From Scytonema millei VB511283 (GTDB lineage: Bacteria; Cyanobacteriota; Cyanobacteriia; Cyanobacteriales; Chroococcidiopsidaceae), in assembly GCF_000817735.3 (NCBI RefSeq), contig NZ_JTJC03000004.1, positions 124,001 to 188,000 of the forward strand: DNA of 64,000 nt. Reading direction: 5' to 3'. The notes below the pieces were generated by a model, which saw nothing but the letters and a program-made list of their open reading frames with translations, was not told the origin of the DNA and ran no database searches. The stretch's first letter is position 1, and each line of letters opens with the position of its first letter. The position numbers and the translations under genes were made by a program. Positions 1-8,148 of this stretch are shown here, in pieces.

Positions 1-134
1 TGTTTTTCAATTGGCGTTTCAAAGTGACGATGTTTCTTGATGTCTAAAAAAATCCCTGCTTTAGAAACTTCGCGCTTAAATCGACGCAAGGCTGACTCAA
101 TTCCTTCATTTTCACCCAAAATAATTTGTGCCAT
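1..134 (-). CDS. rpsU: 30S ribosomal protein S21 (partial, runs off the window edge)
   Basis: The reverse strand from the ATG at 134 reads [19 protein letters not shown] and continues into [20 protein letters not shown], the S21 family signature: a small basic protein of the 30S subunit near the anti-Shine-Dalgarno region. About 44 residues are visible and the 3' end lies outside the window. A GAGGAG ribosome binding site sits just upstream. The gene follows an RRM protein gene on the same strand, a pairing known in cyanobacteria (rbp-rpsU), with a terminator-like hairpin between them. Confidence 0.95.
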   Translation of the reverse strand, partial: MAQIILGENEGIESALRRFKREVSKAGIFLDIKKHRHFETPIEK

Positions 135-207
135 CTATTCTCCTCTCAATTGAGTAAATTAGGATAGAATTTGGGCAATTTATCCTGAAATTAAGTTGTT
201 AGCAAAA

Positions 208-232
208 AAGGGTAGACTCCCGATCTACCCTT
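208..232 (-). terminator. Hairpin terminator or attenuator between rbp and rpsU
   Basis: Read on the minus strand, nine-base arms (AAGGGTAGA / TCTACCCTT) enclose a 7-base loop and run into a T tract (CCCTTTTTTGC). This is a standard intrinsic terminator. It lies after the RRM gene and before rpsU, so it should end most rbp transcripts and let only read-through reach rpsU. Confidence 0.75.
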
Positions 233-264
233 AAACCTTAGAGTTAAATTATCTGTCTTAAAGC

Positions 265-561
265 TTAGTAGCGACCAGAGAAATTACCTCTGCGATTACC
301 ACCGAATGAGCTTCTGTCTTCTCTAGGCTTTGCCTTATTAACCTTCAGGTTGCGCCCCATCCATTCAGCACCATCAAGAGCATCAATGGCAGCTGTTTCT
401 TCAGTATCTGTATCCATTTCCACAAACGCAAAGCCGCGCATCCGACCAGTTTCGCGATCGGTTGGGAGTTGCACCCGCTTTACAGAACCGTACTCTGCAA
501 AAGCAGCACTGAGGTCTTCTTGCGTTACCTCGTATGATAAATTGCCGACATATATAGACAT
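265..561 (-). CDS. rbp: RNA-binding protein, RRM domain with short Gly-rich tail
   Basis: A 98-residue single-RRM protein. RNP2 (IYVGNL) is at residues 3-8 and RNP1 (RGFAFVEM) at 42-49, so both aromatic RNA-stacking motifs are intact. The tail (GGNRRGNFSGRY) is a short Gly/Arg/Phe-rich region, as in the cold-induced Rbp proteins of cyanobacteria, which are thought to act as RNA chaperones and in mRNA localisation. The gene precedes rpsU on the same strand. Its roughly 400-base upstream region could hold a long leader of the cold-regulated type, but I cannot fold it here. A second RRM gene at 5378-5647 lacks the Gly-rich tail. Confidence 0.93.
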   Translation of the reverse strand: MSIYVGNLSYEVTQEDLSAAFAEYGSVKRVQLPTDRETGRMRGFAFVEMDTDTEETAAIDALDGAEWMGRNLKVNKAKPREDRSSFGGNRRGNFSGRY

Positions 562-985
562 ATGATTGTCTCCAAAATCAAAAGGTGTAGAGATTTAGAT
601 TTCGGAGAGAAGCCTGTTAATTTTAAAAACAAACGATATAACCGAATTTTAGTCTCAGTAAATATATTAGCGCACTATTGAACTCTCGCACGAGAGCGAT
701 CGCGTCGGAATGGGCGTATTAATACATCTTAGTTAGTAATAAAAGACCTTCGCCATCTTTTAACGAGCTGTGTAAACGATCCCTCCGGCATCGCTAGATG
801 TATGCGCTCAAAAGCCTTTGGTGCTTTGTTTTGTGGAACTTTCCTCTTGCTTTATATAGTTGGAATCTAGTCAAAAGATACATAACTCCGATTGAGTGCG
901 GTCAAGACTAGTCGTTGAAATATTCAAGCAGATCGACAGAAATATTTTGTTATAATAATTTACATACGCTTACACGAGGGCATCC
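562..985. other. Intergenic region between divergent rbp and a small ORF
   Basis: About 420 bases with no credible ORF. It must hold the promoter and leader of the RRM gene on the minus strand and the promoter of the small ORF at 986 on the plus strand. I see no repeat family or tRNA in it. One HIP1-like site (gagcgatcgcg) lies near 695-705. Confidence 0.5.
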
Positions 986-1165
986 ATGCGCTACACCGAT
1001 AAAGAAGGGAATACCCTCAACCTGAATGAATGTATGACTGCCGATAGCTTCTTGATGGAGCCTGATGTTTATACCTGCGAACCACTGGAAATGCATTTCA
1101 ACCAAAAAGGAGATCTCAAAGCAGGAAAGAGACCGAAGAAAGCAGTAGTTAGCAAATCTTTGTAG
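986..1165 (+). CDS. Small uncharacterised protein, 59 aa
   Basis: An ATG at 986 preceded by GAGGG at 976-980 opens a 59-codon frame ending TAG. The product is hydrophilic, with an acidic N-terminal half (MRYTDKEGNTLNLNE), two cysteines (residues 16 and 31) and a basic C-terminus (KAGKRPKKAVVSKSL). It has no membrane segment and I do not recognise the family. The good ribosome binding site and the position just upstream of nblA argue that it is real. Codon choice looks like that of neighbouring genes. No function can be assigned. Confidence 0.55.
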   Translation: MRYTDKEGNTLNLNECMTADSFLMEPDVYTCEPLEMHFNQKGDLKAGKRPKKAVVSKSL

Positions 1166-1278
1166 TGGCGATTAGCCCAGTATGACAATAGCGAGCGAAC
1201 TAGGTATCTAACCTCAGACAAAGATATCTAGCTAGACTCGATCTTCTAGTTTTCGCCCCAGTGGGGCAGGAGTCAGCG

Positions 1279-1458
1279 ATGAATCAGCCGATTAAATTAT
1301 CTGTAGAGCAAGAATTTAGCCTCAGAAGCTTTGCCGACCAAGTGCAGCAGATGTCCCGCGAACAAGCCCAGGAATTTTTGATTGTGCTGCATAAGCAGAT
1401 GATAATTCAGAAAACAATGTACCAGGAATTTCTGAAGCATGAGTGGCATCTGGACTAG
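1279..1458 (+). CDS. nblA: Phycobilisome degradation protein NblA
   Basis: A 59-residue protein with the NblA core: LSVEQEFSLRSFADQV, MSREQAQEFL and a terminal YQEFLKHEW. NblA adapts phycobilisomes for proteolysis by Clp during nitrogen or other nutrient stress. I chose the ATG at 1279 because AGGAG precedes it at the right distance; an in-frame GTG or ATG further up would place the start before that site. A second, diverged NblA gene lies at 7320-7490. The stop codon is followed without any gap, in the same frame, by a remnant of a DUF2993-type gene. Confidence 0.93.
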   Translation: MNQPIKLSVEQEFSLRSFADQVQQMSREQAQEFLIVLHKQMIIQKTMYQEFLKHEWHLD

Positions 1459-1908
1459 GATCGCGCTTTTGGGGCAGAGCTGGTGAGAAAGCGCCTCCAA
1501 AACCTCTATCTACCTGCTTTATCCGATATATCTGGTGGTAATTCAATCTCTTTTGAAGCTGTGCGGCTACAGCTAATAGCCAACAATCGGGTGCAGATTT
1601 GGACTAATGCCAATCTAAGCAATGGCGAACTCGTGCCGATTAGTCTGAGTGCAACCATAACCATCGAGCGACGATGCCGCCTTGCTTTTTGCGAACCGAA
1701 GTTTGAAGCAGATAGCGTACCAGAATCTCGACGAGAAATCTCTCAAACCCTAAGCATCATATTGGTAGAGATTTTAGATCGCATGATCCATTTGGATCGC
1801 TTCGATCTCGATGGCATCACGATCCGACTCAACCAATTGGAAACCCAAGAAAAACTATTGATTTTCAGGGGCTACGCCCAAATTGAGCGCATCCCCGCCA
1901 ACTCCTAG
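1459..1908 (+). pseudogene. 5'-truncated DUF2993-type (LmeA-like) gene remnant behind nblA
   Basis: The frame continues from the nblA stop as DRAFGAELVRKRLQNLYLPAL and runs to 1908. It resembles the middle and C-terminal parts of cyanobacterial DUF2993 proteins, with a RAF...VRxxLQ segment and a final FDLDGITIRL...IERIP stretch. Those proteins are usually well over 200 residues, so the N-terminal half is missing. Similarity begins before the first possible start (GTG at 1483), which favours truncation over a complete small gene. From 1483 a 141-residue product could still be made. Family assignment is from memory and moderate. Confidence 0.55.
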
Positions 1909-1920
1909 TTTGCTAGTAAA

Positions 1921-3507
1921 TCAGGTGCTGACGTGCATCAGTGCTTTAACTGGTAGCGTCGCTTCTGCCAGTGGATCGTAGCCTAGCTGCTGGGTAATTC
2001 GCTCTCTTGCTAAAGCGCGGTACTCCCAGAAATGCTCTCCAGCCGCACACAGCCCCAGATACATATTCAGAACTTGAGGTTTCGCACGCACGATTACCCA
2101 CAGCTGTCGCCAAAATTGCGCCCGAATTTCAGCTCGTCGCCAGCCCTGATGCCAGATCAACCGTGCTAATAGCCGCAGCCCCTTGCCTGGAGCAAAGCGC
2201 ATACTCTGCTTTCGCCCAGCCGGGGGAACAATGCTAAGGCATTGTTCAAAACAGCGCTTGAGATAGTTTGCGGGTTCGTACAACATCCAGAAGCCTTCTA
2301 CATACTCTCTAGCAATTTCAGCAACTGGTCGAGTGGGAATGAAATTCATCAACGTGTTCTGATCCCCGACTTGGGTGACACCAACGCTCTCTAATAAGCG
2401 CTGTTCTTTTTCCAGCCGATTCCAAAGGGCAGTATTAGGCAATGCTTGCAGAATTCCTAGCATTGGTTGAGGAATACTAGTTTGTTCCACAAATGCTTGA
2501 ATTCGTTCTCCAGCGCCCGAGCGTTCTCCGTCAAAGCCCAGGATAAAACCTGCGTAAATTAACAATCCTGCCTCATTAATCTTGCGACAGGCTTCTATTA
2601 GCGGGTTACGGGTATTTTGCAACTTGCGAGTGGTTTGCAGGCTATCAGTATCTGGAGTTTCGATACCAAGAAAGACGGCATAGAACCCTGCTTCTTGCAT
2701 GAGTTGTAGCAGTTCATCATCCTCTGCTAGGTTAACCGAGGCTTCAGTGATGAATGTGAAGGGATAGCTGCGTTCCTTCATCCAAGGAATCAATTCTCGT
2801 AGGAACCGTTTGACATTGCGCTGATTCCCAATAAAATTGTCGTCAACGATGAAAAGCGACCCCCGCCAGCCTAAGTCGTAGAGATTTTGCAACTCTGCTA
2901 AGGTCTGACTTGGTTCCTTAGTGCGCGGTTTACGACCATAAAGCGTGATAATGTCACAGAATTCGCAGTTGAAGGGACAGCCGCGAGAAAACTGAATCGC
3001 CATCATGAAGTAGGCATCCCGCTGGAGCAGATCGAAGCGGGGAATCGGGCTAGTGGTAACGTCAGGCTTCTCGGTAGCGCGAAATATTCCTTGTTCTTGA
3101 CCTTGGGAAAGTGCTTCTAGAAATTGCGGGATAGTTAGCTCGCCTTCATCCAATACCAGGTAATGCGCTCCAGAGGCAAGGGCATCTTGAGGGACTGAAG
3201 TTGGATAGGGTCCCCCCACTGCCACCTTCTTGCCCAACCGTACAGCTTTTTGAATCAGGGCGTGGAAGTCCGGTTTCTGAACCAGCATGGCAGAAAGAAT
3301 AACCATGTCGCACCACTGCCAATCGCCATCTGTTTCCTGGTTTACATTACGGTCATAAAACCTAATTTCCCAATCCTTTGGCAGCATTGCTGCAACTGTA
3401 ATAATTCCCAATGGCGGAATGACTGCTTTGAGTCCAGCCATTTCCATACAGCGATCGTAAGACCAGAAAGACTGGGGAAAACAAGGGTAGAGCAAGAGTG
3501 CCTTCAT
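1921..3507 (-). CDS. B12-binding radical SAM protein with DUF4070-type C-terminus
   Basis: A 528-residue enzyme. Residues 1-150 form a cobalamin-binding-like Rossmann domain (MKALLLYPCFP, then AVIPPLGIITVAAMLP). The radical SAM core carries the cluster motif CPFNCEFC near residue 180, and the C-terminal third has the PALPNTALWNRLE-like region seen in DUF4070 proteins. Relatives include HpnP (hopanoid 2-methylase), but this protein is closer to a generic cyanobacterial group and I would not call it HpnP. Substrate unknown. GGAG precedes the ATG at 3507. It stands alone, converging with the DUF2993 remnant. Confidence 0.85.
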   Translation of the reverse strand: MKALLLYPCFPQSFWSYDRCMEMAGLKAVIPPLGIITVAAMLPKDWEIRFYDRNVNQETDGDWQWCDMVILSAMLVQKPDFHALIQKAVRLGKKVAVGGPYPTSVPQDALASGAHYLVLDEGELTIPQFLEALSQGQEQGIFRATEKPDVTTSPIPRFDLLQRDAYFMMAIQFSRGCPFNCEFCDIITLYGRKPRTKEPSQTLAELQNLYDLGWRGSLFIVDDNFIGNQRNVKRFLRELIPWMKERSYPFTFITEASVNLAEDDELLQLMQEAGFYAVFLGIETPDTDSLQTTRKLQNTRNPLIEACRKINEAGLLIYAGFILGFDGERSGAGERIQAFVEQTSIPQPMLGILQALPNTALWNRLEKEQRLLESVGVTQVGDQNTLMNFIPTRPVAEIAREYVEGFWMLYEPANYLKRCFEQCLSIVPPAGRKQSMRFAPGKGLRLLARLIWHQGWRRAEIRAQFWRQLWVIVRAKPQVLNMYLGLCAAGEHFWEYRALARERITQQLGYDPLAEATLPVKALMHVST

Positions 3508-3754
3508 ACACGAAGTCTCCTCGTATGGATTGGATTTTAAGTGTGAAGAAGCGCGATCGCATCAGTAATTTCTGCTTCTGATGTGAATAGGAAAGCCTCT
3601 GGCACTACAATCGATAATGGTTTCAGATACTTGCTTTTAGATTAACGTAGGTACAAGTTCTACCTGCTACACTTAGCATTTTACTGGAATCAAGCCCACG
3701 TTCAGCAGGCAACATAGCATTAGCCTCTTCAACAAGCTAAGATTCGAGTGCGTG

Positions 3755-4597
3755 TTATGAGGCTGTTGGTGGTAAAACAATTTTTCGAGCTAACCCCATT
3801 TGCTTCAGGAGCAGAATTGTCCACCAGGTCAGATCGATTTCCCACCACTTCCAACCCGCTTTTGCCACGTTAGGATAGGCATGATGGTTGTTGTGCCAGC
3901 CTTCCCCGTAGGTGAGAATTGCTGCCCACCACAGGTTACGAGAATTATCATCGGAGTCATGGCTGCGGTAGCCAGTGATATGGCTTGCAGAGTTAATCAG
4001 CCAAGTACTGTGCCAAAGTATCACTGCTCTTAGGAATAGTCCATAGATAACCAATGACCAACCCCCAAGCAGGTATAGTCCAACTCCGAGTGGGATTTGC
4101 AGCAACAGATAGTAGCGATCGAGCCAACGGTAGAATCCATCTTTTGCTAAATCCGGTGCAAATTTCCGGTTGGATTCGTACTCAAAAAATTCTGGACGTT
4201 TGTACAGTAGCCAACCCATGTGGCTCCACCAGAAACCCCGTTTTGCAGAGTAGGGATCTTTGTCAATGTCTTCGGTGTATGTGTGATGTCTGCGATGTCC
4301 TGCGACCCAAAAGATCGGACCACCTTGCAACGCTAGCGAACCGATCAGGGCGATCGCGTATTCCAATCCCTTCGGCACTTGCAAACTACGATGAGTCAGC
4401 AATCGATGATAACCCAAGCAAATTCCAATGCTGCCAAATAACCAGTGGAGGAAGACTGCTACCCCCAGAGCCGACCAGGAGAAAAACCAGGGTGCTAATA
4501 AAGCTATAGCATGAACTGCCGCAAAAAACGTTATGCTCGTCCAATTCAATACGAGCGGCTGACCGTTCTCGCGGTCAGTTTCAACCATATTCGTCAT
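3755..4597 (-). CDS. desC: Acyl-lipid delta-9-type fatty acid desaturase
   Basis: A 280-residue integral membrane di-iron desaturase. The three histidine boxes are complete: HRLLTH, HRRHHTYTED and HNNHHAYP, with hydrophobic helices before and between them. The last box is followed by GWKWWEIDLTWW, typical of cyanobacterial DesC, which puts the first double bond into acyl lipids of the thylakoid and plasma membranes. Length and motif order are normal. A short remnant of a second desaturase of this family lies at 7951-8148. Confidence 0.93.
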   Translation of the reverse strand: MTNMVETDRENGQPLVLNWTSITFFAAVHAIALLAPWFFSWSALGVAVFLHWLFGSIGICLGYHRLLTHRSLQVPKGLEYAIALIGSLALQGGPIFWVAGHRRHHTYTEDIDKDPYSAKRGFWWSHMGWLLYKRPEFFEYESNRKFAPDLAKDGFYRWLDRYYLLLQIPLGVGLYLLGGWSLVIYGLFLRAVILWHSTWLINSASHITGYRSHDSDDNSRNLWWAAILTYGEGWHNNHHAYPNVAKAGWKWWEIDLTWWTILLLKQMGLARKIVLPPTAS

Positions 4598-4780
4598 GAA
4601 AACCTTACTTATTACTTATATTTCTTATCCTAGCCAAGTGTTTTATCGCTCGTGTCCGCCTAGAGTTTGAAGTAGCTGTATTGCTAAAGTAGAGAACTAC
4701 AAATTATTGGAAGGTTAAGTCGAATACAAACTATCTTCACAACTTCAAGCTGTTGAGCTTGGCGATAACTACAGCAGGTC

Positions 4781-5029
4781 TCAGAGCTTGAGCTGGTTGG
4801 TCATTGCGATCGCTATTTGTGGTTGATAAACTGGCATTTCTTGGTAACAGTGACTACAACGCCAGTAAATTCCTGCCAAATCTATATGACGGAGCAAAAT
4901 GTATGAACAACAAGGGCATGTAGACTTCCTCAATCTAGATTGCTCAGCATACACGGCTAGATTCTCTCGGCTGTTTTCAGTTGTATAAGGAGCCAGCGAT
5001 TGAAGAGACTTATTTAATAAAACTTGCAT
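4781..5029 (-). CDS. Small zinc-ribbon protein, 82 aa
   Basis: Residues 38-61 hold paired cysteines, CPCCSY and CSHCYQEMP, separated by LLRHIDLAGIYWR. This arrangement is a compact zinc ribbon that I recognise from small conserved cyanobacterial proteins of unknown role. The N-terminus (MQVLLNKSLQSL) is unremarkable and there is no membrane segment. It lies between desC and an RRM gene within the acclimation cluster. It may bind nucleic acid or protein, but nothing in the sequence decides this. Confidence 0.7.
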   Translation of the reverse strand: MQVLLNKSLQSLAPYTTENSRENLAVYAEQSRLRKSTCPCCSYILLRHIDLAGIYWRCSHCYQEMPVYQPQIAIAMTNQLKL

Positions 5030-5377
5030 TTTTCCAACCTACGTTTGTTAATATTCGATTTAATTTTTACTGGGATCGCAGTAATCTATAGTTGAATCCA
5101 TAGCTCTTATTTGCACTTCAAGTTTAAAATCTCTCAATTAAGCCTTTAACTATGTTTTTTTCGGAAGTGACTGCGATCGCAATTCTGAAGCAACAAAGCG
5201 GGCAATGTCAGATGAGACAATTAGTAGGAATTAAAATAAAGATCGTTTGAATCTCGCGGTAGTAGAAACCTACTCGCAACAGTACGCATGTCCCATTTTT
5301 TACTGCACTGCTGCGTTCTTGTATATTAAACGGTTAGAGAAATCAAAAAAGCAATTGCTTCCTACTGAAAATCTTTT
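5030..5377. other. AT-rich spacer without a convincing gene
   Basis: About 350 AT-rich bases. A 32-codon frame starting near 5152 has no ribosome binding site and looks accidental. The region must hold the promoter of the zinc-ribbon gene and the 3' end signals of the RRM gene, but I see no clear hairpin. Confidence 0.5.
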
Positions 5378-5647
5378 CTACAAGCGGCTCAACGAAACGT
5401 CTTTTAACTCAATCCTAGCTCTATTCACTGTGAGGATACGACCCATCCATTCAATGCCTCTAAGCATCTGAACTGCCGATATTTCTTCGGCACATGTTTC
5501 CATTTCTACTACGGCAAATCCTCTATTCTTGCCAGTTTTATGATTTGTAGGTACATGAACCTGTTTCACAATTCCATACTCTAAAAATATCCGCTTGAGG
5601 TCGTCTTCTTCAACCTCAGAAGATAGATTTTCTATATAAATTGACAT
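5378..5647 (-). CDS. RNA-binding protein, single RRM, no Gly-rich tail
   Basis: An 89-residue RRM paralogue of the protein at 265-561. RNP1 is intact (NRGFAVVEM). In RNP2 the usual VGNL glycine is replaced (IYIENL), which could alter RNA contact. The C-terminus ends shortly after the last strand (TVNRARIELKD) without Gly/Arg repeats, matching the tail-less class of cyanobacterial Rbp proteins that are generally not cold-inducible. AGGAGG-like sequence precedes the ATG. Confidence 0.88.
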   Translation of the reverse strand: MSIYIENLSSEVEEDDLKRIFLEYGIVKQVHVPTNHKTGKNRGFAVVEMETCAEEISAVQMLRGIEWMGRILTVNRARIELKDVSLSRL

Positions 5648-5849
5648 ACAATACCTCCCAAACCTATCAGGTGTAGAGCTTTAGATTCGGGAAGATGTCT
5701 ATGGCGGAGTGTCTAATGCTTAGTCACTTAGCCGAAAATAATTCTCATTAACTTAATCTTAGCATAAAATGCTCGATCGCGCTTCAAGAACTAATTCTTG
5801 AGCAGCTTTTTCAGTAGCTTGTTAACTTCTTCAAACTCGCGTTTAACAA

Positions 5850-6155
5850 TCAATACAAAGCTTCTACCTTTTGTCGGAAGGCAATTAAAGCGTGCTTGCC
5901 ATGATGCTCTTTAAGTGCCAAGAAAATTGTATCTGACACTTCTGGCGACACAATTGTCTTGATTTCAATATTAGTGTTGTAGCCTGCCATGTCTCCCAAG
6001 CGTCTGCCGTGACCGCCCTCACCTTGCACTTGAATGATAGTATAGCCACTTACATTGTGACTTTTCAGTAATTGGACAATGCTATCTTTGAGTACTGTTT
6101 CGCCGATAATAGTAACTAGGACGGCGGATTGGACTGGGGTGGCTTCGGGTGACAT
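5850..6155 (-). CDS. PII-like signalling protein (SbtB/CPII-like)
   Basis: A 101-residue protein with the ferredoxin-like PII fold pattern: a first strand (AVLVTIIGETVLKD), a T-loop-like GYTIIQVQGEGGHGRR segment, and later strands NIEIKTIVSP and HALIAF. PII-like proteins of the SbtB type bind adenine nucleotides and regulate bicarbonate uptake, but no sbtA or other transporter gene is adjacent and the CGPxGC redox tail of SbtB is absent. I chose ATG 6155 because GGAG precedes it; a GTG four codons upstream is the alternative. Partner unknown. Confidence 0.75.
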   Translation of the reverse strand: MSPEATPVQSAVLVTIIGETVLKDSIVQLLKSHNVSGYTIIQVQGEGGHGRRLGDMAGYNTNIEIKTIVSPEVSDTIFLALKEHHGKHALIAFRQKVEALY

Positions 6156-6310
6156 AGGAAACTCCACTTTGGTATTTAGTTTTACTCTGTGTCATTTAAC
6201 CAATTTTATCCGACCAGACCGACCAAAGCTTAAATCGCTCGGCAGAATTCCGATCGGAGTTATGTTACATCGACCTAAAATACTTAAATCGATCGGCAAA
6301 AGCCCTCGCT

Positions 6311-6796
6311 CTACTGCATAGCACCGATTAAGTAGTCGAAGTAAGCACCAGCTTCGCCAGCGTCTTCTCCAGACATCATCGTGCTGGTGACATTCTTCAT
6401 GGCTCGGACGCTCTCGACGACAGCTTCGATAGGAGTCCCCAGAGATCTGTACATTTGGCGGACACCAATCACCCCAATTTCTTCAATTGGCGTAGCATCA
6501 CCAGCCACAATAGCGTATGTAATCAAACGTAGATAGTAATCCATGTCCCGCAAACAAGTTGCAGTCATTTCCCGACCGTAAGCATTTCCCCCAGGAGAAA
6601 CGATGTCCGGTCGCCTTTGAAACAGTTGACTTCCAGCTTGTTTGATAATGCCTTCTCGATTAGCTGTCAGCGCTTGAGCAAGGCGCAGGCGGCGATCGCC
6701 ACTCTGGGCTAAGATCTTAATCTGCTCCAATTCGCCAGGGGTAGGATAGCGAGTTTCTGCGTCTGCGTTAACAATCAACTTCTTGACAATACTCAT
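6311..6796 (-). CDS. apcA: Allophycocyanin alpha-type subunit, lone paralogue
   Basis: A 161-residue phycobiliprotein. It carries the chromophore cysteine at residue 81 ([13 protein letters not shown]) and the [13 protein letters not shown] and [16 protein letters not shown] signatures of ApcA rather than those of ApcD or ApcF. Canonical apcA lies in apcABC; this copy has no apcB or apcC beside it and is diverged in the first 50 residues and the tail ([21 protein letters not shown]-like). It is therefore probably an ApcA2-type minor core subunit used under stress or altered light. Its neighbours hli and nblA support an acclimation role. Confidence 0.9.
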   Translation of the reverse strand: MSIVKKLIVNADAETRYPTPGELEQIKILAQSGDRRLRLAQALTANREGIIKQAGSQLFQRRPDIVSPGGNAYGREMTATCLRDMDYYLRLITYAIVAGDATPIEEIGVIGVRQMYRSLGTPIEAVVESVRAMKNVTSTMMSGEDAGEAGAYFDYLIGAMQ

Positions 6797-7047
6797 GAAC
6801 AGACTCCTTTAAAGAATGAGAGCGAATTTATTCAAACTATCGCGATTCAATCTAAATATTAGGTCTAAACTTTTTGTTGACTTCTAAGTGGATGAAAAAA
6901 ATCCCTGTTTCGGTTCCCTGTTTCATCCTCTCGCCCAGACGAGTTCAGATGAATAGATCTATTAAACAGCTTATTTGTCAGTGAAGCTGACCTCACTAAC
7001 GACAAAGGCGCGATCGCGGTCAGCATCACAGTAGAACAACTGCTAAC

Positions 7048-7227
7048 TTATAGAAGATTCCAGAAGTGAAGAAAACCTTGACTAGAAAATACTTCAATTA
7101 AGATGACAGACAAAAAACCAATCATTGCTAAACGACCGTTCCAAATTTCAGACTGGGGTGTAAATCCCCAAAGCCAAGCATTGCGATCTTTAAGCGAAGA
7201 AGAGGTAAGATTTGTGTTAGCAGACAT
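7048..7227 (-). CDS. hli: High-light-inducible protein (one-helix CAB-like)
   Basis: A 59-residue protein. After a polar N-terminus it reads [20 protein letters not shown] followed by [15 protein letters not shown]. The ExxNGRxAMxGF motif is the chlorophyll-binding helix of HLIP/Scp proteins, which bind chlorophyll and carotenoid and protect photosystem II assembly under high light. It is the normal length for the family. It lies between nblA and the lone apcA on the same strand. The opposite-strand frame at 7103-7234 is a shadow. Confidence 0.92.
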   Translation of the reverse strand: MSANTNLTSSSLKDRNAWLWGFTPQSEIWNGRLAMIGFLSVILIEVFSSQGFLHFWNLL

Positions 7228-7319
7228 CAGTTAATACTCCAATTTTTGTTAGCGATTTACTTAGTGATGTAAAATCATCACTGTTTCTTGGTTTCTAGCA
7301 AATCAAAATCTCGCTCTAG

Positions 7320-7490
7320 CTACCAATTTTTTTTCAGGAGTTCTTGATATGTCGTTTCCTGAATCATCATATGCTTGTACTGCACGAGCAAGAACTCTTG
7401 AGCTTGTTCGCGAGACATTTGCTTCACTTGGTCGGCGAAACTTCTGAGGCTAAATTCCTGCTCTAAAGTTAATTCGATAGCTCGATCCAT
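7320..7490 (-). CDS. nblA: Second NblA-type phycobilisome degradation protein
   Basis: A 56-residue NblA with IELTLEQEFSLRSFADQV, MSREQAQEFLLVQY and YQELLKKNW. AGGAGG sits at an ideal distance from ATG 7490, so upstream in-frame codons are not used. It shares the core with the copy at 1279-1458 but differs after the second helix. Two nblA copies about 6 kb apart on opposite strands suggest duplication with separate control. Its downstream neighbour is the hli gene. Confidence 0.92.
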   Translation of the reverse strand: MDRAIELTLEQEFSLRSFADQVKQMSREQAQEFLLVQYKHMMIQETTYQELLKKNW

Positions 7491-7950
7491 AGCTGCCTCC
7501 TGTACCCAAGTTAGGGTGAAAACTGTCAGCCGATGTTGCATTAAAAGCTAGAAATCTAAATCTGAAATCAATCGACTCGTAGTGTTAACATCTTGCCAAA
7601 AGCAAACGCGGTTAACCCAATTGACGTAGCGATCGCAACAGTAAAGACATCTTGGAAAGCATTACAACATTACTCTCCAGATATGGGGTACTCAGATAGA
7701 AAATCGACTTTTTAATCGGGTAGGTATCGAACGTATCTTTGCGATTTGAGGCACACAGAGCTAGCTCTCCTACTTTTCACCTCGCACAATTAATGTAACA
7801 TACTATTTACATATTTAGATACCTAGAGCTGATTGTGATGTTGCTTCTACCTTTACCAACAACTATGCACCGATCGCGCAGAAGTATGTTATGTCCTGCC
7901 ATTATCAGGATTACTCCCGATTGAGAACATTTCGTCAATAGACCATGAGA
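7491..7950. other. Upstream region of the second nblA, no gene seen
   Basis: About 460 bases with no coding frame that I trust. It should contain the promoter of the minus-strand nblA. One gtagcgatcgcaac site near 7628 is a HIP1 element. I see no clear NtcA-type site, though a regulatory site cannot be excluded by eye. Confidence 0.45.
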
Positions 7951-8148
7951 CTAATCGTAGATTTTTTCAGGAGGAGTTTTTAAATCCCATCCAATTCCCA
8001 GCCATGAAAGTAGTTTCAGAATGTAATGGGTAATATCTATTTCCCACCGATAAAAACCTTGTCGTTCCGAAGCAGGATAGTAACGATGGTTGTTGTGCCA
8101 ACCTTCACCTAAAGTAATCAGGGCTAAAAGTAAGTTATATATCATCAT
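7951..8148 (-). pseudogene. C-terminal remnant of a DesC-type desaturase
   Basis: The frame encodes NLLLALITLGEGWHNNHRYY and continues ERQGFYRWEIDITHYILKLLSWLGI, the third histidine box and tail of a delta-9 desaturase. The first two histidine boxes and about 200 residues are gone, so it cannot be active. The third box reads HNNHR rather than HNNHH. The break, near 8136, coincides with the break of the AI-2E transporter remnant on the other strand. Confidence 0.8.

Noticed and set aside
1921-3507. Naming the radical SAM enzyme HpnP (hopanoid 2-methylase)
   Set aside because: Domain layout is similar but the sequence looks like a generic DUF4070 relative and no hopanoid genes are nearby.
5152-5250. 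32-codon frame MFFSEVTAIAIL in the spacer upstream of the zinc-ribbon gene
   Set aside because: No ribosome binding site, built around a HIP1 site, and no recognisable features.
5850-6155. Calling the PII-like gene sbtB
   Set aside because: No sbtA neighbour and no CGPxGC tail; only the fold is supported.
7103-7234. Plus-strand frame starting [13 protein letters not shown] opposite the hli gene
   Set aside because: The minus strand encodes a clear HLIP over the same bases; the plus frame has no family features.
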